From Mycobacterium gastri (GTDB lineage Bacteria > Actinomycetota > Actinomycetes > Mycobacteriales > Mycobacteriaceae): a stretch of 64,000 bases of DNA. The stretch's first letter is position 1. The number at the start of each line of letters is the position of its first letter. A program made the translations under genes and the position numbers. The DNA lies in assembly GCF_002102175.1 (NCBI RefSeq), contig NZ_LQOX01000148.1:1-64000 (forward strand). Reading direction: 5' to 3'. The notes under the pieces are model-generated. The model saw only the letters and a list, made by a program, of their open reading frames with translations, did not search any database and had not been told where the DNA came from. Of the stretch, positions 24,373 to 34,900 are shown one piece after another.

Positions 24373-25560
24373 TCAGCGGGTGTCTGGCGCACCGGTCACG
24401 ACGCAGCGGGTGCGGCTGTAGATCGTGGCCATGCACCGGTTGCAATGCGTGCACGCCGAACGGGCCCGCTGCCCGTCGGCGGCGATCCGATTGACCAAGT
24501 CGGGTTCGGCCAGCAGCGCCCGGGCCATCGCAACGAACTCGAATCCCTCGGCCATCGCCAGGTCCATGGTCTCCCGGTTGGTGATTCCGCCCAGCAAAAT
24601 CAGAGGCATCGACAACTCGGCGCGAAACAGCCGGGCATCGCGCAACAGATAGGCATCGCGGTAGGGGTATTCGCGGAAAAACTTGTGGCCGGTCATCCGG
24701 ATGCCCCAGCGCAGCGGCGGCTTGAAGGCGCCGGCGAATTCCTTGACCGGTGCGTCGCCGCGGAACAAGTACATGGGGTTGACCAGCGAACTGCCGGCGG
24801 TGAGTTCCAGCGCGTCCAGCCCGCCGTCGTCTTGCAGCCACTTCGCCGTGGTCAGCGCCTCTTCCACCGTGATGCCGCCGCGGATGCCGTCGGCCATGTT
24901 GAGCTTGGCGGTCACCGCGATCTGTTGTCCGACGGCGCGGCGGATGGCCAGCACCAATCCGCGGGCGACCTTTGCCCGGTTCTCCAGGGACCCGCCGAAC
25001 TCGTCGTCGCGCCGGTTGATCAGTGGCGACAGAAACGAACTCGCCAGATAGTTGTGGCCCAAGTGGATTTCGACGGCGTCGAAGCCGGCCTCGACGGCAA
25101 GACGGGCGGCGTTGGCGTGCGCGGCCGTCACCTCGGCGATGTCGTCGCGGGTCGCCTTCTTGGCAAACCGCATCGCGAGCGGATTGAAGAACCGCACCGG
25201 AGCCAGCGCGGTCGCCTTGTTGGACCGGGAGTCGGCCACCGGGCCGGCGTGGCCGATCTGGGCACTGACCGCCGCGCCCTCGGCGTGCACGGCCTCGGCG
25301 AGCCGGCGCAGCCCCGGCACCGCCTCCGGGCGCATCCACAACCCGTCGCCACCGGTGCGGCCGCCGGTGGAGACCGCGCAATACGCGACGGTCGTCATGC
25401 CGACCCCGCCCGCCGCCGGCAGCCGGTGGTACTCGATAAGATCGTCGGTCACCAGCGCATCGGGCGTGCGGGCCTCGAACGTCGCGGCCTTGATGACGCG
25501 GTTGCGCAGCGTCAGCGGACCCAGCTTGGCCGGGCTGAACACGTCGGGGGCATCGGCCAT
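24373..25560 (-). CDS. NADH:flavin oxidoreductase, Old-Yellow-Enzyme family (Rv3359-like)
   Basis: 395 residues from ATG 25560 (MADAPDVFSPAKLGPLTLRNR); the much longer frame upstream runs through folD and is rejected. TIM-barrel FMN enzyme: catalytic/active-site segment AQIGHAGPVADSRS, phosphate-binding GFDAVEIHLGHNYLASSFLSP, and C-terminal CTHCNRCM, a cysteine set that may hold an iron-sulfur cluster or zinc as in 2,4-dienoyl-CoA reductase-type members. It reduces activated C=C bonds of an unknown substrate. It is convergent with the TfuA gene (55 bases between the stops) and divergent from folD. It is a core mycobacterial gene, so probably not part of the peptide cluster despite adjacency. 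Confidence 0.9.
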   Translation of the reverse strand: MADAPDVFSPAKLGPLTLRNRVIKAATFEARTPDALVTDDLIEYHRLPAAGGVGMTTVAYCAVSTGGRTGGDGLWMRPEAVPGLRRLAEAVHAEGAAVSAQIGHAGPVADSRSNKATALAPVRFFNPLAMRFAKKATRDDIAEVTAAHANAARLAVEAGFDAVEIHLGHNYLASSFLSPLINRRDDEFGGSLENRAKVARGLVLAIRRAVGQQIAVTAKLNMADGIRGGITVEEALTTAKWLQDDGGLDALELTAGSSLVNPMYLFRGDAPVKEFAGAFKPPLRWGIRMTGHKFFREYPYRDAYLLRDARLFRAELSMPLILLGGITNRETMDLAMAEGFEFVAMARALLAEPDLVNRIAADGQRARSACTHCNRCMATIYSRTRCVVTGAPDTR

Positions 25561-25566
25561 GTCAGG

Positions 25567-25572
25567 AGCGTA
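25567..25572 (-). promoter_or_regulatory. Candidate -10 of the leaderless flavoprotein gene
   Basis: Minus-strand TACGCT (TANNNT) lies 6 bases before ATG 25560, placing the transcript start at the start codon. The divergent folD GTG is only 39 bases away, so both promoters share this short gap. Confidence 0.5.
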
Positions 25573-25599
25573 CGCGGCGGACGTGCCAGACTGTCTGCC

Positions 25600-26451
25600 G
25601 TGGGCGCAATCACGCTGGACGGCAAGGCCACCCGCGACGAGATCTTCGTGGACTTGAAGCGGCGGGTGGCGGCACTGGCTGTTTCCGGGCCGGGCCGCGC
25701 CCCGGGGTTGGGCACCATCCTGGTCGGTGAGGACCCCGGATCGCAGGCCTACGTGCGGGGCAAGCACGCCGACTGCGCCAAGGTCGGCATCACGTCGATC
25801 CGCCGCGACCTGCCCGCCGACATCAGCACCGCCACGCTCAACGAGACCATCGACGAGCTGAACGCCAACCCCGACTGCACCGGCTACATCGTGCAGCTGC
25901 CGCTGCCCAAACATCTGGATGAGAACGCGGCGCTGGAGCGCGTCGACCCGGGCAAGGACGCTGACGGGCTGCACCCGACCAACCTCGGCAGGCTGGTCCT
26001 CAACACCCCGGCGCCACTGCCCTGCACGCCGCGCGGCATCGTGCACCTGCTGCGCCGCTACGACGTCGAGCTCGCCGGGGCGCACGTGGTCGTCATCGGC
26101 CGCGGGGTGACGGTGGGCCGCCCGCTGGGGCTGTTGCTCACCCGCCGCTCCGAGAACGCCACGGTGACGTTGTGCCACACCGGGACCCGCGACCTGCCGG
26201 CCTTGACCAGGCAAGCCGACATCATCGTGGCGGCCGTCGGGGTGCCGCACATGCTGACCGGGGACATGGTGCGCCCCGGCGCCGCGGTTGTCGACGTCGG
26301 AGTCAGCCGCACCGCGGACGGACTGGTCGGCGACGTACACCCCGACGTGTGGGAGGTCGCCGGTCACGTGTCGCCGAACCCCGGCGGCGTCGGGCCGCTG
26401 ACCCGGGCGTTCCTGTTGACCAACGTCGTCGAGCTGGCCGAGCAGCGATGA
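25600..26451 (+). CDS. folD: Bifunctional methylene-THF dehydrogenase/methenyl-THF cyclohydrolase
   Basis: Interconverts 5,10-methylene- and 10-formyl-tetrahydrofolate with NADP, feeding purine and formyl-methionine synthesis. 283 residues from GTG 25600 (MGAITLDGKATRDEIF), as in Mtb FolD. The signature YVRGKHADCAKVGI contains the catalytic Tyr and Lys (YxxxK). VQLPLPKHLDE and DADGLHPTNLG form the folate site, GRGVTVGRPLG the NADP-binding loop, and PNPGGVGPLTRAFLLTN the C-terminus. It heads a two-gene unit with the DUF3017 membrane protein (ATGA overlap). In Mtb a toxin-antitoxin pair (Rv3357-Rv3358) sits between this gene and the flavoprotein; here there is none. Confidence 0.97.
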   Translation: MGAITLDGKATRDEIFVDLKRRVAALAVSGPGRAPGLGTILVGEDPGSQAYVRGKHADCAKVGITSIRRDLPADISTATLNETIDELNANPDCTGYIVQLPLPKHLDENAALERVDPGKDADGLHPTNLGRLVLNTPAPLPCTPRGIVHLLRRYDVELAGAHVVVIGRGVTVGRPLGLLLTRRSENATVTLCHTGTRDLPALTRQADIIVAAVGVPHMLTGDMVRPGAAVVDVGVSRTADGLVGDVHPDVWEVAGHVSPNPGGVGPLTRAFLLTNVVELAEQR

Positions 26452-26741
26452 CGGCGCGGGCAATCCTGGCGCACACGTTTCGCGCGCAGTGGCCGATCCT
26501 GCTCGTCGGGCTGATTTTCGTGGTGGCGTTCGTGCTGGTGGGGGCCAACTTCTGGCGCCGAGGTGCGTTACTGATCGGGATCGGCGTCGGTGTGGCGGCC
26601 GCGCTGCGGCTGGTGCTGTCCGACGAGATGGCCGGTCTGCTGGTGGTGCGCAGCAAGGGAACAGACTTCACGACCATGGCGGGGGTGGGCGCCGCGATGG
26701 TTTATATCGCGTCAACGATCGACCCGCTGGGCACGGGCTGA
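26448..26741 (+). CDS. Small DUF3017 membrane protein (Rv3355c-like)
   Basis: 97 residues, same length as Mtb Rv3355c. Three hydrophobic segments: about 14-33 (PILLVGLIFVVAFVLVGANF), 37-55 (GALLIGIGVGVAAALRLVL) and 76-92 (MAGVGAAMVYIASTI), with the intervening RSKGTDF loop conserved. Its role is unknown; it is regularly coupled to folD in actinobacteria. Translation is coupled through the ATGA overlap. It ends 3 bases from the convergent DUF732 gene. Confidence 0.9.
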   Translation: MTARAILAHTFRAQWPILLVGLIFVVAFVLVGANFWRRGALLIGIGVGVAAALRLVLSDEMAGLLVVRSKGTDFTTMAGVGAAMVYIASTIDPLGTG

Positions 26742-26744
26742 GCC

Positions 26745-27137
26745 CTAGAACGCGGGCATCCCCGGTATCCGCTGCAGAGCCGACAGGTTGCCGCTGGCGA
26801 TGTCGGACATCACCGACGGGCAATACATCGAAATTGCGATGCTGGTGAAGGTCTCTGCCATTTGCTGAGACATGCCGCTGCCGCCGGCGACGACGGTCGC
26901 CGCTGCCGCGTTGAACGACCCGCCCGGCCGGGCCAGTATCGGGCACACGGACTGGCCCAAAGCCACGGCGTTTCCGGCGTCGCCGTAGTTGACGCCGGCC
27001 TGGCTTAGCGCGCCGATGAAGGCGTCGTCGATCGGCCCGGCCTGAGCCGGCGCCGCAACTGCCGCGGCCGCGGTGAACAGCACCGCGGACCCCGCCAGCA
27101 GGCGGATGGTGAGTGGCTGATGGCGCCAGGCTTTCAT
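26745..27137 (-). CDS. Secreted DUF732 protein (Rv3354-like)
   Basis: 130 residues from ATG 27137, preceded by the ribosome site GGGGAGC. A clear Sec signal peptide: basic MKAWRHQ, a hydrophobic run to about residue 27 and an AQA-G cleavage site near 29-31. The mature DUF732 domain of about 95 residues (DDAFIGALSQAGVNYGD, GQSVCPILARPG, SIAISMYCPSV) carries two Cys that can form a disulfide. DUF732 proteins are small secreted mycobacterial proteins of unknown role. The upstream in-frame extension (to 27188) is rejected because it disrupts the signal peptide. Confidence 0.9.
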   Translation of the reverse strand: MKAWRHQPLTIRLLAGSAVLFTAAAAVAAPAQAGPIDDAFIGALSQAGVNYGDAGNAVALGQSVCPILARPGGSFNAAAATVVAGGSGMSQQMAETFTSIAISMYCPSVMSDIASGNLSALQRIPGMPAF

Positions 27138-27355
27138 GTCTGCTCCCCATTCATTTCGGAGCGCACCGGGCCATCCGGACACACTCATGCGACTTCAACG
27201 AACCTTGGTGCATGGCGGTCACGTTTCGAACACGGCCGCGTAAAGGTTTGCCGTCGACTGTCGGCACGTGCTTAGCGACACGATCGCGTCACACTGTGGC
27301 GCGACACGTCGCGCCGCGGCCGGGTTCGCGGCCGCGGCGGCTGACAATGCCGCCC

Positions 27356-28786
27356 ATGATCTCTCGGCAAACGTTCCTTCGCGGCGCGGTGGGAGCGTTG
27401 GCGACATCAGCACTGTTCGGGCCGCTGCGTGCCGGCGCGGATCCCGGCAGCGGTTGGGCAGGTCTGGCTTCCTCGATCGGTGGCCGGGTGCTGCTGCCGG
27501 ACGGCGGCTCGTTTGCCGCCGGCAAGCAGATATTCAACTCGCTCTACAACGGCTCGAACCCGGCGGCGGTGGTCACGGTCACCTCGCAGGCCGACGTCGA
27601 GAAGGCCGTCGCGTTCGCGGCCGCCAACAAGCTCAAGATCGCTGCGCGCGGCGGTGGGCATTCCTACATCGGCGCGTCGGCCGCGGCCGGCGCCATGGTG
27701 ATCGATCTGCGCGGCCTGACCGGCGGCGTGAATTTCGACAGTGCCACCGGAAACGTCACGATGCCGGCCGGGACCGAGCTGTATGCGGTGCACCAGGTGC
27801 TGGCCGGCGCCGGCCGCGCGGTTCCCACCGGCAGCTGCCCGACCGTCGGCGTTGGCGGCCTGACACTCGGCGGTGGAATGGGCGCCGATTCCCGCCACGC
27901 CGGCCTGACCTGTGATGCGCTCAAGTCAGCGACGGTGGTGTTGCCCAGCGGGCAAACGGTCACCGCGTCCGCCGACGATCACCCCGACCTGTTCTGGGCG
28001 CTGCGGGGCGGCGGAGGCGGCAACTTCGGGGTGACGACGTCGATGACGTTTGCGACCTTCCCGACCGCCGACTCCGACGTGGTGCGCGTCGACTTCACCC
28101 CGTCGTCGGCGGCCCGGGTGCTGACCGGCTGGCAGACCTGGCTGGCGGCAGCCGACCGCAACACCTGGGGTCTGGTCGACATGTCGGTCGGTGGGCCGCA
28201 GGCCAATTGCCATGTGCTGGCGACCTGCCCGGCGGGATCCGGTCCGGGCGTGGCCGATGCGATCAAATCCGCGGTCGGTGTGCAGTCCACCGGGGTCGAG
28301 CATAAGACGCTGAGTCATATGGACCTGGTGATGTATCTGGCCGGCGGCAGCTCGACGAGTTCGCCACGGGGCTTCGTGGCCGGATCCGACGTCATCGGTA
28401 CGGTGAATTCGGCTGCGGCACAGGCGATTGTCGCGGCGCTGGGAAAGTGGCCGCCGGCCTCGGGGCGGGCATCGGTGATCGTCGACACGCTCAGTGGCGC
28501 GGTCGGCGACATCGATCCGGCCGGCTCGGCCTTTCCGTGGCGCCGGCAGTCCGCCGTCGCGCAGTGGTACGTCGAGACGCCCAACAGCGCGCAAGCCGCC
28601 GCCGCCAACAACTGGTTAAGCGCCGCACATCAAGCGGTGCAACAGTTTTCGGTAGGGGCTTACGTCAACTACCTGGAGCCCAACATCGCGCCGTCGCGGT
28701 ACTTCGGGTCGAACCTCTCGCGGCTCACCGAGATCCGGCAGCGGTACGACCCAGGCCGGTTGATGTACTCGGGTCTGAACTTCTAA
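27356..28786 (+). CDS. Berberine-bridge-type FAD oxidoreductase, secreted or periplasmic
   Basis: 476 residues from ATG 27356 (MISRQTFLRGAVGALATSAL). The FAD-binding PCMH domain has the 8-alpha-linked His in ARGGGHSY (H102) and a second attachment Cys in GSCPTVGVGG (C161), so bicovalent FAD is expected. The C-terminal BBE segment ends RQRYDPGRLMYSGLNF. Such enzymes oxidise sugars, alcohols or alkaloid-type substrates with oxygen. The N-terminus looks like a Tat signal, but with Arg-Gln instead of Arg-Arg (SRQTFL), so export is uncertain. From memory the Mtb counterparts (Rv3351c-Rv3353c region) are broken, while this copy is full length. The longer upstream frame lacks family support. Confidence 0.85.
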   Translation: MISRQTFLRGAVGALATSALFGPLRAGADPGSGWAGLASSIGGRVLLPDGGSFAAGKQIFNSLYNGSNPAAVVTVTSQADVEKAVAFAAANKLKIAARGGGHSYIGASAAAGAMVIDLRGLTGGVNFDSATGNVTMPAGTELYAVHQVLAGAGRAVPTGSCPTVGVGGLTLGGGMGADSRHAGLTCDALKSATVVLPSGQTVTASADDHPDLFWALRGGGGGNFGVTTSMTFATFPTADSDVVRVDFTPSSAARVLTGWQTWLAAADRNTWGLVDMSVGGPQANCHVLATCPAGSGPGVADAIKSAVGVQSTGVEHKTLSHMDLVMYLAGGSSTSSPRGFVAGSDVIGTVNSAAAQAIVAALGKWPPASGRASVIVDTLSGAVGDIDPAGSAFPWRRQSAVAQWYVETPNSAQAAAANNWLSAAHQAVQQFSVGAYVNYLEPNIAPSRYFGSNLSRLTEIRQRYDPGRLMYSGLNF

Positions 28787-28871
28787 CCGATGTCCCGCTT
28801 CGGGGCGGTGGGGCACTTGCCCGACCGCGCTGGCTGGTCGCGAGGTTTGAATACAGATCCCCATGGTTCTC

Positions 28872-28901
28872 CTGACGGAGTGTCTGCTCGTCCCCTATCG
28901 T
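28872..28901 (+). promoter_or_regulatory. Candidate promoter of the PKS operon
   Basis: CTGACG (28872-28877) as -35, an 18-base spacer and TATCGT (28896-28901) as -10, ending 6 bases before GTG 28908. This spacing implies a leaderless PKS transcript and supports GTG as the start. Confidence 0.55.
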
Positions 28902-28907
28902 CTAGCT

Positions 28908-31900
28908 GTGCGTGAGTACTCAATTCCCGCCGTGCTGCAGGAGCTGGCCAGTCTGCGGCCTGATGAGACAGCGTTCACGTTTGTCGATTACGAGCAGGAC
29001 TGGGCGGGCGTTGCGGAAACTCTGACGTGGTCGCAGCTGTATCGGCGGACGCTGAACCTCGCACGGGAGCTCCAAGCCCGCGGGGCAACCGGTGACCGCG
29101 CGGTGATCTTGGCGCCGCAAGGACTGGAGTACGTCGTTGCGTTTCTGGGCGCACTACAGGCCGGTCAGATAGCGGTTCCGCTGTCGATGCCGCTGGGTGA
29201 AGCCAGCGATGAGCGTGTTAGTGCCGTCCTGCGCGACGCCTCGCCTTCGGCGATTCTCACGACATCCGCTGTCGCTGGCAACATCGCGGAGTACGCCAAG
29301 CCGGAGCCTGGCGAGTCCGCGCCATCGCTCATCGAGGTTGACTTGCTGGACCCTGATTCTCGGCAACCGCCCGCCCCCGAGATCGATAGTCCGCCAAGCG
29401 TTGCGCATTTGCAGTACACCTCTGGGTCCACCCGCACGCCAGCGGGAGTCGTGGTCTCCCACCGAAACATTAAGGTTAATTGCGAACAACTCATGTCCGC
29501 CTACTACGAAGAGGGGATTGCTCCGCCGGACACCACTGTGGTGTCGTGGGTGCCGCTTTTTCACGACATGGGTTTGATCTTAGGAATTGCCTTCCCGATT
29601 TTTGGGGGATTCCGAACTGTGCTGACGAGTCCGCCGTCGTTCTTGCAGCGACCAGCGCGATGGATGCAATTGCTGGCTACCAACAGTCACGCATTTTCGG
29701 CCGGGCCGAACATTGCTTTCGAATTGGCAACACGAAAAACATCAGATGACGACCTGGCCGGGCTTGATCTCGGGGGCGTGCGTAACATCCTCAACGGTGC
29801 CGAACGCGTAAACCCCGCGACGCTGCAGCGCTTCGCTGAGCGGTTCGCCCGCTTCAATCTTCGCCCGGAGGTGTTACGGCCTTCGTACGGGCTCGCGGAA
29901 GCCACGCTGTACGTCGCGACCCGCGAAGCCGATCAACCACCGCTCACCGTCTGTTTCGAATCCGAGGAACTGACCGCCGGACACGCGAAGCGGTGCGGAA
30001 GCCCAGACGGCATACCGCTGGTCAGTTACGGCATGCCGAAGTCACCGACGGTGCGGATCGTCGATCCCGAGACCAGTACCGAGTGTCGGGCGGATACCGT
30101 CGGTGAGATCTGGGTGTATGGCGACAACGTCGCCGCAGGCTATTGGCAGAAACCTCACGAGACCGAACGCACCTTCGGCGCAACGCTTGTCGGTCCGTCG
30201 CCCGGCACACCCGAAGGGCCTTGGCTGAGAACCGGAGATTTGGGCGTTTTCTCCGACGACGAGCTGTTCATCATCGGCCGGATCAAGGATCTCCTGATCG
30301 TCTACGGGCGCAACTACGCTCCCGACGACATCGAGGCGACGATCCAGGAGATCACCCGGGGCCGCTGCGTGGCGATAGCGGTTTCGGATGATGACGGCCC
30401 TGAGAAGCTGGTCGCCATCGTCGAGCTCAAGCCCGGCGACTCCAACGAGGCGGAGATACAGCGGTTGACCGCCATCAGGCGGGAAATCACCGCAGCGATA
30501 GCGAGGACGCACGGTCTGAGTGTGGCGGATCTCGTTTTGGTGCCTCCTCATTCGATTCCCCTCACCACAAGCGGCAAGGTCAGGCGACGGGATTGTCTGA
30601 AGCTGTATCAGCAGGACGAGTTCAGGCGCTTGGACGCGCGGCTTCGCCGGTCAAAGCGGCGCGCCGTCGAGGACACCGGTGCGGGCGCCGGGGCCGGCTC
30701 AGGGTGGACCCAGCGCCTGCGCACGCTGCGCCAGCAGCAACATGACCTGTTGGTGGGGGTGGTGTGCTCGCAGGTAGCAACGGTGTTGGGACATCCCAGC
30801 CCGGACGACATCGACCCCGAGTGCCCGTTTCAGGACCTGGGGTTTGACTCGGTGAAAGCTACGGAGTTGCTCGACCGGCTCAAGGCCGAAACCGAGCTGG
30901 CATTGGCATCCACCCTGGCCTTCGACTATCCCACCCCGGATCAGTTGGCCACCCACTTGGGCCAGCTGCTGAGCGGATCGGTCGCGGCGGGTCCGCAGCT
31001 GGGATCGCGGGTGCAAACAGATGAGCCGGTTGCGGTGGTGGGGATGGCGTGTCGGTTCCCTGGGGGGGTGGATTCGGCGGCGGCGTTGTGGGATCTGGTG
31101 GCTGGCGGCGCCGATGCGATGGGGGAGTTTCCGGCTGATCGTGGTTGGGATCTGGGGGATTTGTTCGATCCTGATCCTGATGCGGTGGGTAAGACCTACA
31201 CGCGTGCGGGGGCGTTTCTGGCCGACGTGAGCGGGTTTGACGCCGAGTTTTTCGGGATCTCGGCGCGGGAGGCTCAAACCATGGATCCGCAGCAGCGGCT
31301 GCTGCTGGAGGTGTGTTGGGAAGCGTTGGAAACCAGCCGAATTGATCCGGGCGGGTTGGCGGGTTCTGAGACCGGGGTGTTCGTTGGGGCGTGGTCTCAG
31401 CAGTATGGCGGGAGCGGTTCTGATGGCGTGGAGGGATACGCCATGACCGGGACGTCCCCCAGTGTGGCCTCCGGGCGGGTGGCGTATGCGTTGGGTTTGC
31501 AGGGTCCGGCTATCACGGTTGACACGGCGTGTTCGTCGTCGTTGGTGGCCGCGCATTTGGCGTGTCAGTCGCTGCGCAACGGCGAGTGCGGTTTGGCCCT
31601 GGTCGGTGGTGTGACGGTGATGACCACACCGACGGTGTTCACCGAGTTCGCCCGGCAGCGTGGGCTGGCCGCCGATGGGCGGTGCAAGGCGTTTGCGGCC
31701 GCTGCTGATGGGACGGGCTGGGGCGAAGGGGCGGCGGTGCTGGTGCTGGAACGGCTCAGTGATGCCCAGCGCAACAACCATCCGGTGTTGGCGGTCATCG
31801 CGGGCTCGGCGATCAACCAGGATGGTGCCTCTAATGGGTTGACGGCCCCCAACGGGCCCGCTCAGCAGCGTGTCATCACCCACGCGGTGGCCAACGCCGG

Positions 31901-34900
31901 TATCGGGCTTGACGAGGTTGATGTGGTCGAGGCTCATGGCACCGGCACCACGTTGGGTGATCCGATCGAGGCCGGCGCCCTGATCGCCACTTACGGTGCT
32001 GCGCGGGGGGCAGCGCACCCGCTGTGGTTGGGATCGATCAAGTCCAACATCGGTCACACCCAGGCCGCTGCCGGTGTGGCCGGAATGATCAAGATGATCG
32101 AGGCTCTCAACCATGAGAGTTTGCCTCCGACGCTAAATGTCGATCGGCCCAGTCCGCACGTCGACTGGTCGGCCGGCACTGTTTGCCTCCTGACCGAGCC
32201 GGCGCCCTGGCCGGTTACCGATCATCCCCGCACCGCGGCGGTGTCGTCGTTTGGGATCAGCGGCACCAACGCGCATTTGATTTTGCGGCAGGCCCCGGCC
32301 CCGGCGGTCGAACCGGCTGAGCCAGCCGATCATGGTGGTGAGCTTGGGCTGCCCGTATTGCGACTGTGGCCGGTTTCGGCGCGCACCCCCGCGGCGTTGC
32401 CCGCGCAGGCCGACCGGCTCCGCCAACACCTGGTCGCCCACCCCGACCTTGATCTCACCGATGTGGCCTACAGCCTGGCCTGCACCCGAACACACCACCC
32501 GCACCGGGCAGTAATCACCGGTTCGGTGGCCACCGCCGATCCGCGCCAAGACCTGCTGGACGCTCTACATGCCCTGAGCGCCGGCCAACCCCACCCGCAG
32601 CTGAGCCAACACCATTACCTGGCCCACCTTCGCGGCAAGACCGTGTTCGTCTTGCCCGGCCAAGGCGCCCAGTACCCGGGGATGGGTCGCGAGCTCTACG
32701 AAAACCACCGCCTCTTCGCCGACACTGTCAATGACTGCGACGACGCGCTGCGCCCATTTACGGACTGGTCGGTGCGCGATGTCCTGCTGCAGGACCCGGC
32801 GGCTCCGGCGCTGGACCGAGTCGATGTCGTCCAGCCGGTGCTGTTCACAATGATGGTTTCGTTGGCCGAGGTGTTGGGGAGTTATGGCGTTGTTCCCGAC
32901 GCGGTGATCGGTCACTCCCAGGGAGAGATTGCCGCGGCGTATATCGCCGGGGTGCTTCCCTTGTCTGAGGCCGCCAAAGTTGTGGCATTGCGCAGCCAAG
33001 CGCTGAGCGCTCTGCGTGGTGCCGGTGGTATGGCGTCGGTCCTGCTCGATGCCGAGCAACTGCTCGCGCGCCTGCAGCCTTGGAGTGAGGCGTTAAGCAT
33101 CGCGGCGGTCAACGGCCCGTCACACACCATCATCAGCGGCGATCCCGCCGCGCTGGAGCAGTTCACCGCAGCCTGCGATCGTGACGGGATCCACATCCGG
33201 CAGATCGCGGTTGATTACGCCTCGCACTCCGCGCAAGTCGAACCAGCACGTGAGCGCCTGCTGGCCGAGCTGGCCGGCCTGACCCCGGCGTCCGCGCGCA
33301 TACCGCTGTATTCCACAGTGGGACAGGCACTTTCGGCCGATCCCCTTGACACCACCACCATGAACGCCGACTACTGGTATCGCAACCTGCGTGAGCCGGT
33401 CCGGTTCCATGACCGTGTGGTCGAGCGTTTGGCCGCCAGTGAGTGCACGTTTGTGGAGCTGTCCCCGCATCCGGTATTGGCGCCGGCGATTACCGACACC
33501 TTGGCCCAGGCTGCGGGGCGAACCCAGTCGGCGGTGATCACCACGTTGCACCGGGATCGGCCCGACCAAGACAGCCTGGCTACCGCGCTGGCCCAGCTGC
33601 ACAATCGCGGCCATAGCCCGTCGTGGTCGGCCCTGTATCCCGACGCGCGCACCGTCGAGCTGCCCACCTATCCCTTCGAGCACCGCCGCTACTGGCTGAC
33701 CCCCACTTCGACCGGCGACGCTTGCGGGTTTGGCCTGGACCGTGCCGAGCATCCCTTGCTGGGAGCGGTCGCTGAACTTGCCGGCCAAGATGAGGTCGTG
33801 GTCAGCGGGCGGCTATCACCCGGCAGCCAGGGGTGGCTGGTCGGTCACCAGGTCAACGACACCGTGGTATTCCCTGCGACGGGGTTCATCGAGGTGATCC
33901 TTCACGCCGGTGAGTTGGCCGGTTGCCCGCTGATCGATGAGCTGGTCCTGCATACCGCCCTGACGCTGTCGGAACAGGCGCCGACCGATCTGCAGATCCT
34001 CGTGCATCCGCCCGATCAGCAAGGGCGGCGCCCGTTCAGCGTGCACTCCCGCACCGGTGGCCAGCATGCCGCCTCTTGGACGTTGCACGCCAGCGGCGCG
34101 CTAAGCGCCGATCAGCCCGTCGCCGCCGCCCCCCTCACGCCGGCGCCGGGTGTGCAGGCCCTCGACCAGGACGACTTCTACGATGGGCTGGCCCAGCAGG
34201 GTTACCGCTACAGCGGCCCATTCCGGTCGCTACGGGGCATTAGCGCCGACCCCGCCCGACCCGACGTCGTCTATGCCGAGGTCGCACTCCCCGCCGACAC
34301 CGACATCACCGGCTACGGAATCCACCCCGCCCTGCTAGACGCCGCCCTGCACCCGCTGGCCGCCGTGCTGGACCGCACCGGTGCGGCCGACTCGGCGTCG
34401 CTGCGGCTTCCGTATGCGTTCAACGGGATCGCCCTGTACGCCACGGCGGCCACCCGGCTGATTATCCAGCTGACACGTACTGGCGACGGCACGTTTGAGC
34501 TGCGCGCCACCGACCCCACCGGCGCACCCGTGATCACGATCAGCTCGTTGACATTGCGCGCCATCTCCGACCAGATCGGCCAGCCGACCCCGCTAGCCGG
34601 GCTGTCCGACAGCTTGTTCGAGCTGACCTGGCCATTGGCGCCCGAGATGCCCCGTCCGCCCGGTCTCTTGGGGGCACAACCACCAGCGTGGGCGGTCTGC
34701 GCCGATTCGCCCGAGCACCTGCCGGTCAGCCTGTCCAACGGCACGATCCACCCCGACCTGGCCACCTTGACCCCTTGCCCGGAGCTGGTGATCTGGCCGC
34801 TGTCGCGACCCGACGACAAGGCGGGAGAGGCTGATCCGTTGCGGCGAGTGCACGCCCTGACCCGCCACGTTTTGGCCCAACTGCAGGACTGGCTGGCCCG

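Noticed and set aside
24308..25381. Reverse frame of 357 codons overlapping the flavoprotein
   Set aside because: It is Arg/Gly-rich shadow translation of the Old-Yellow-Enzyme gene.
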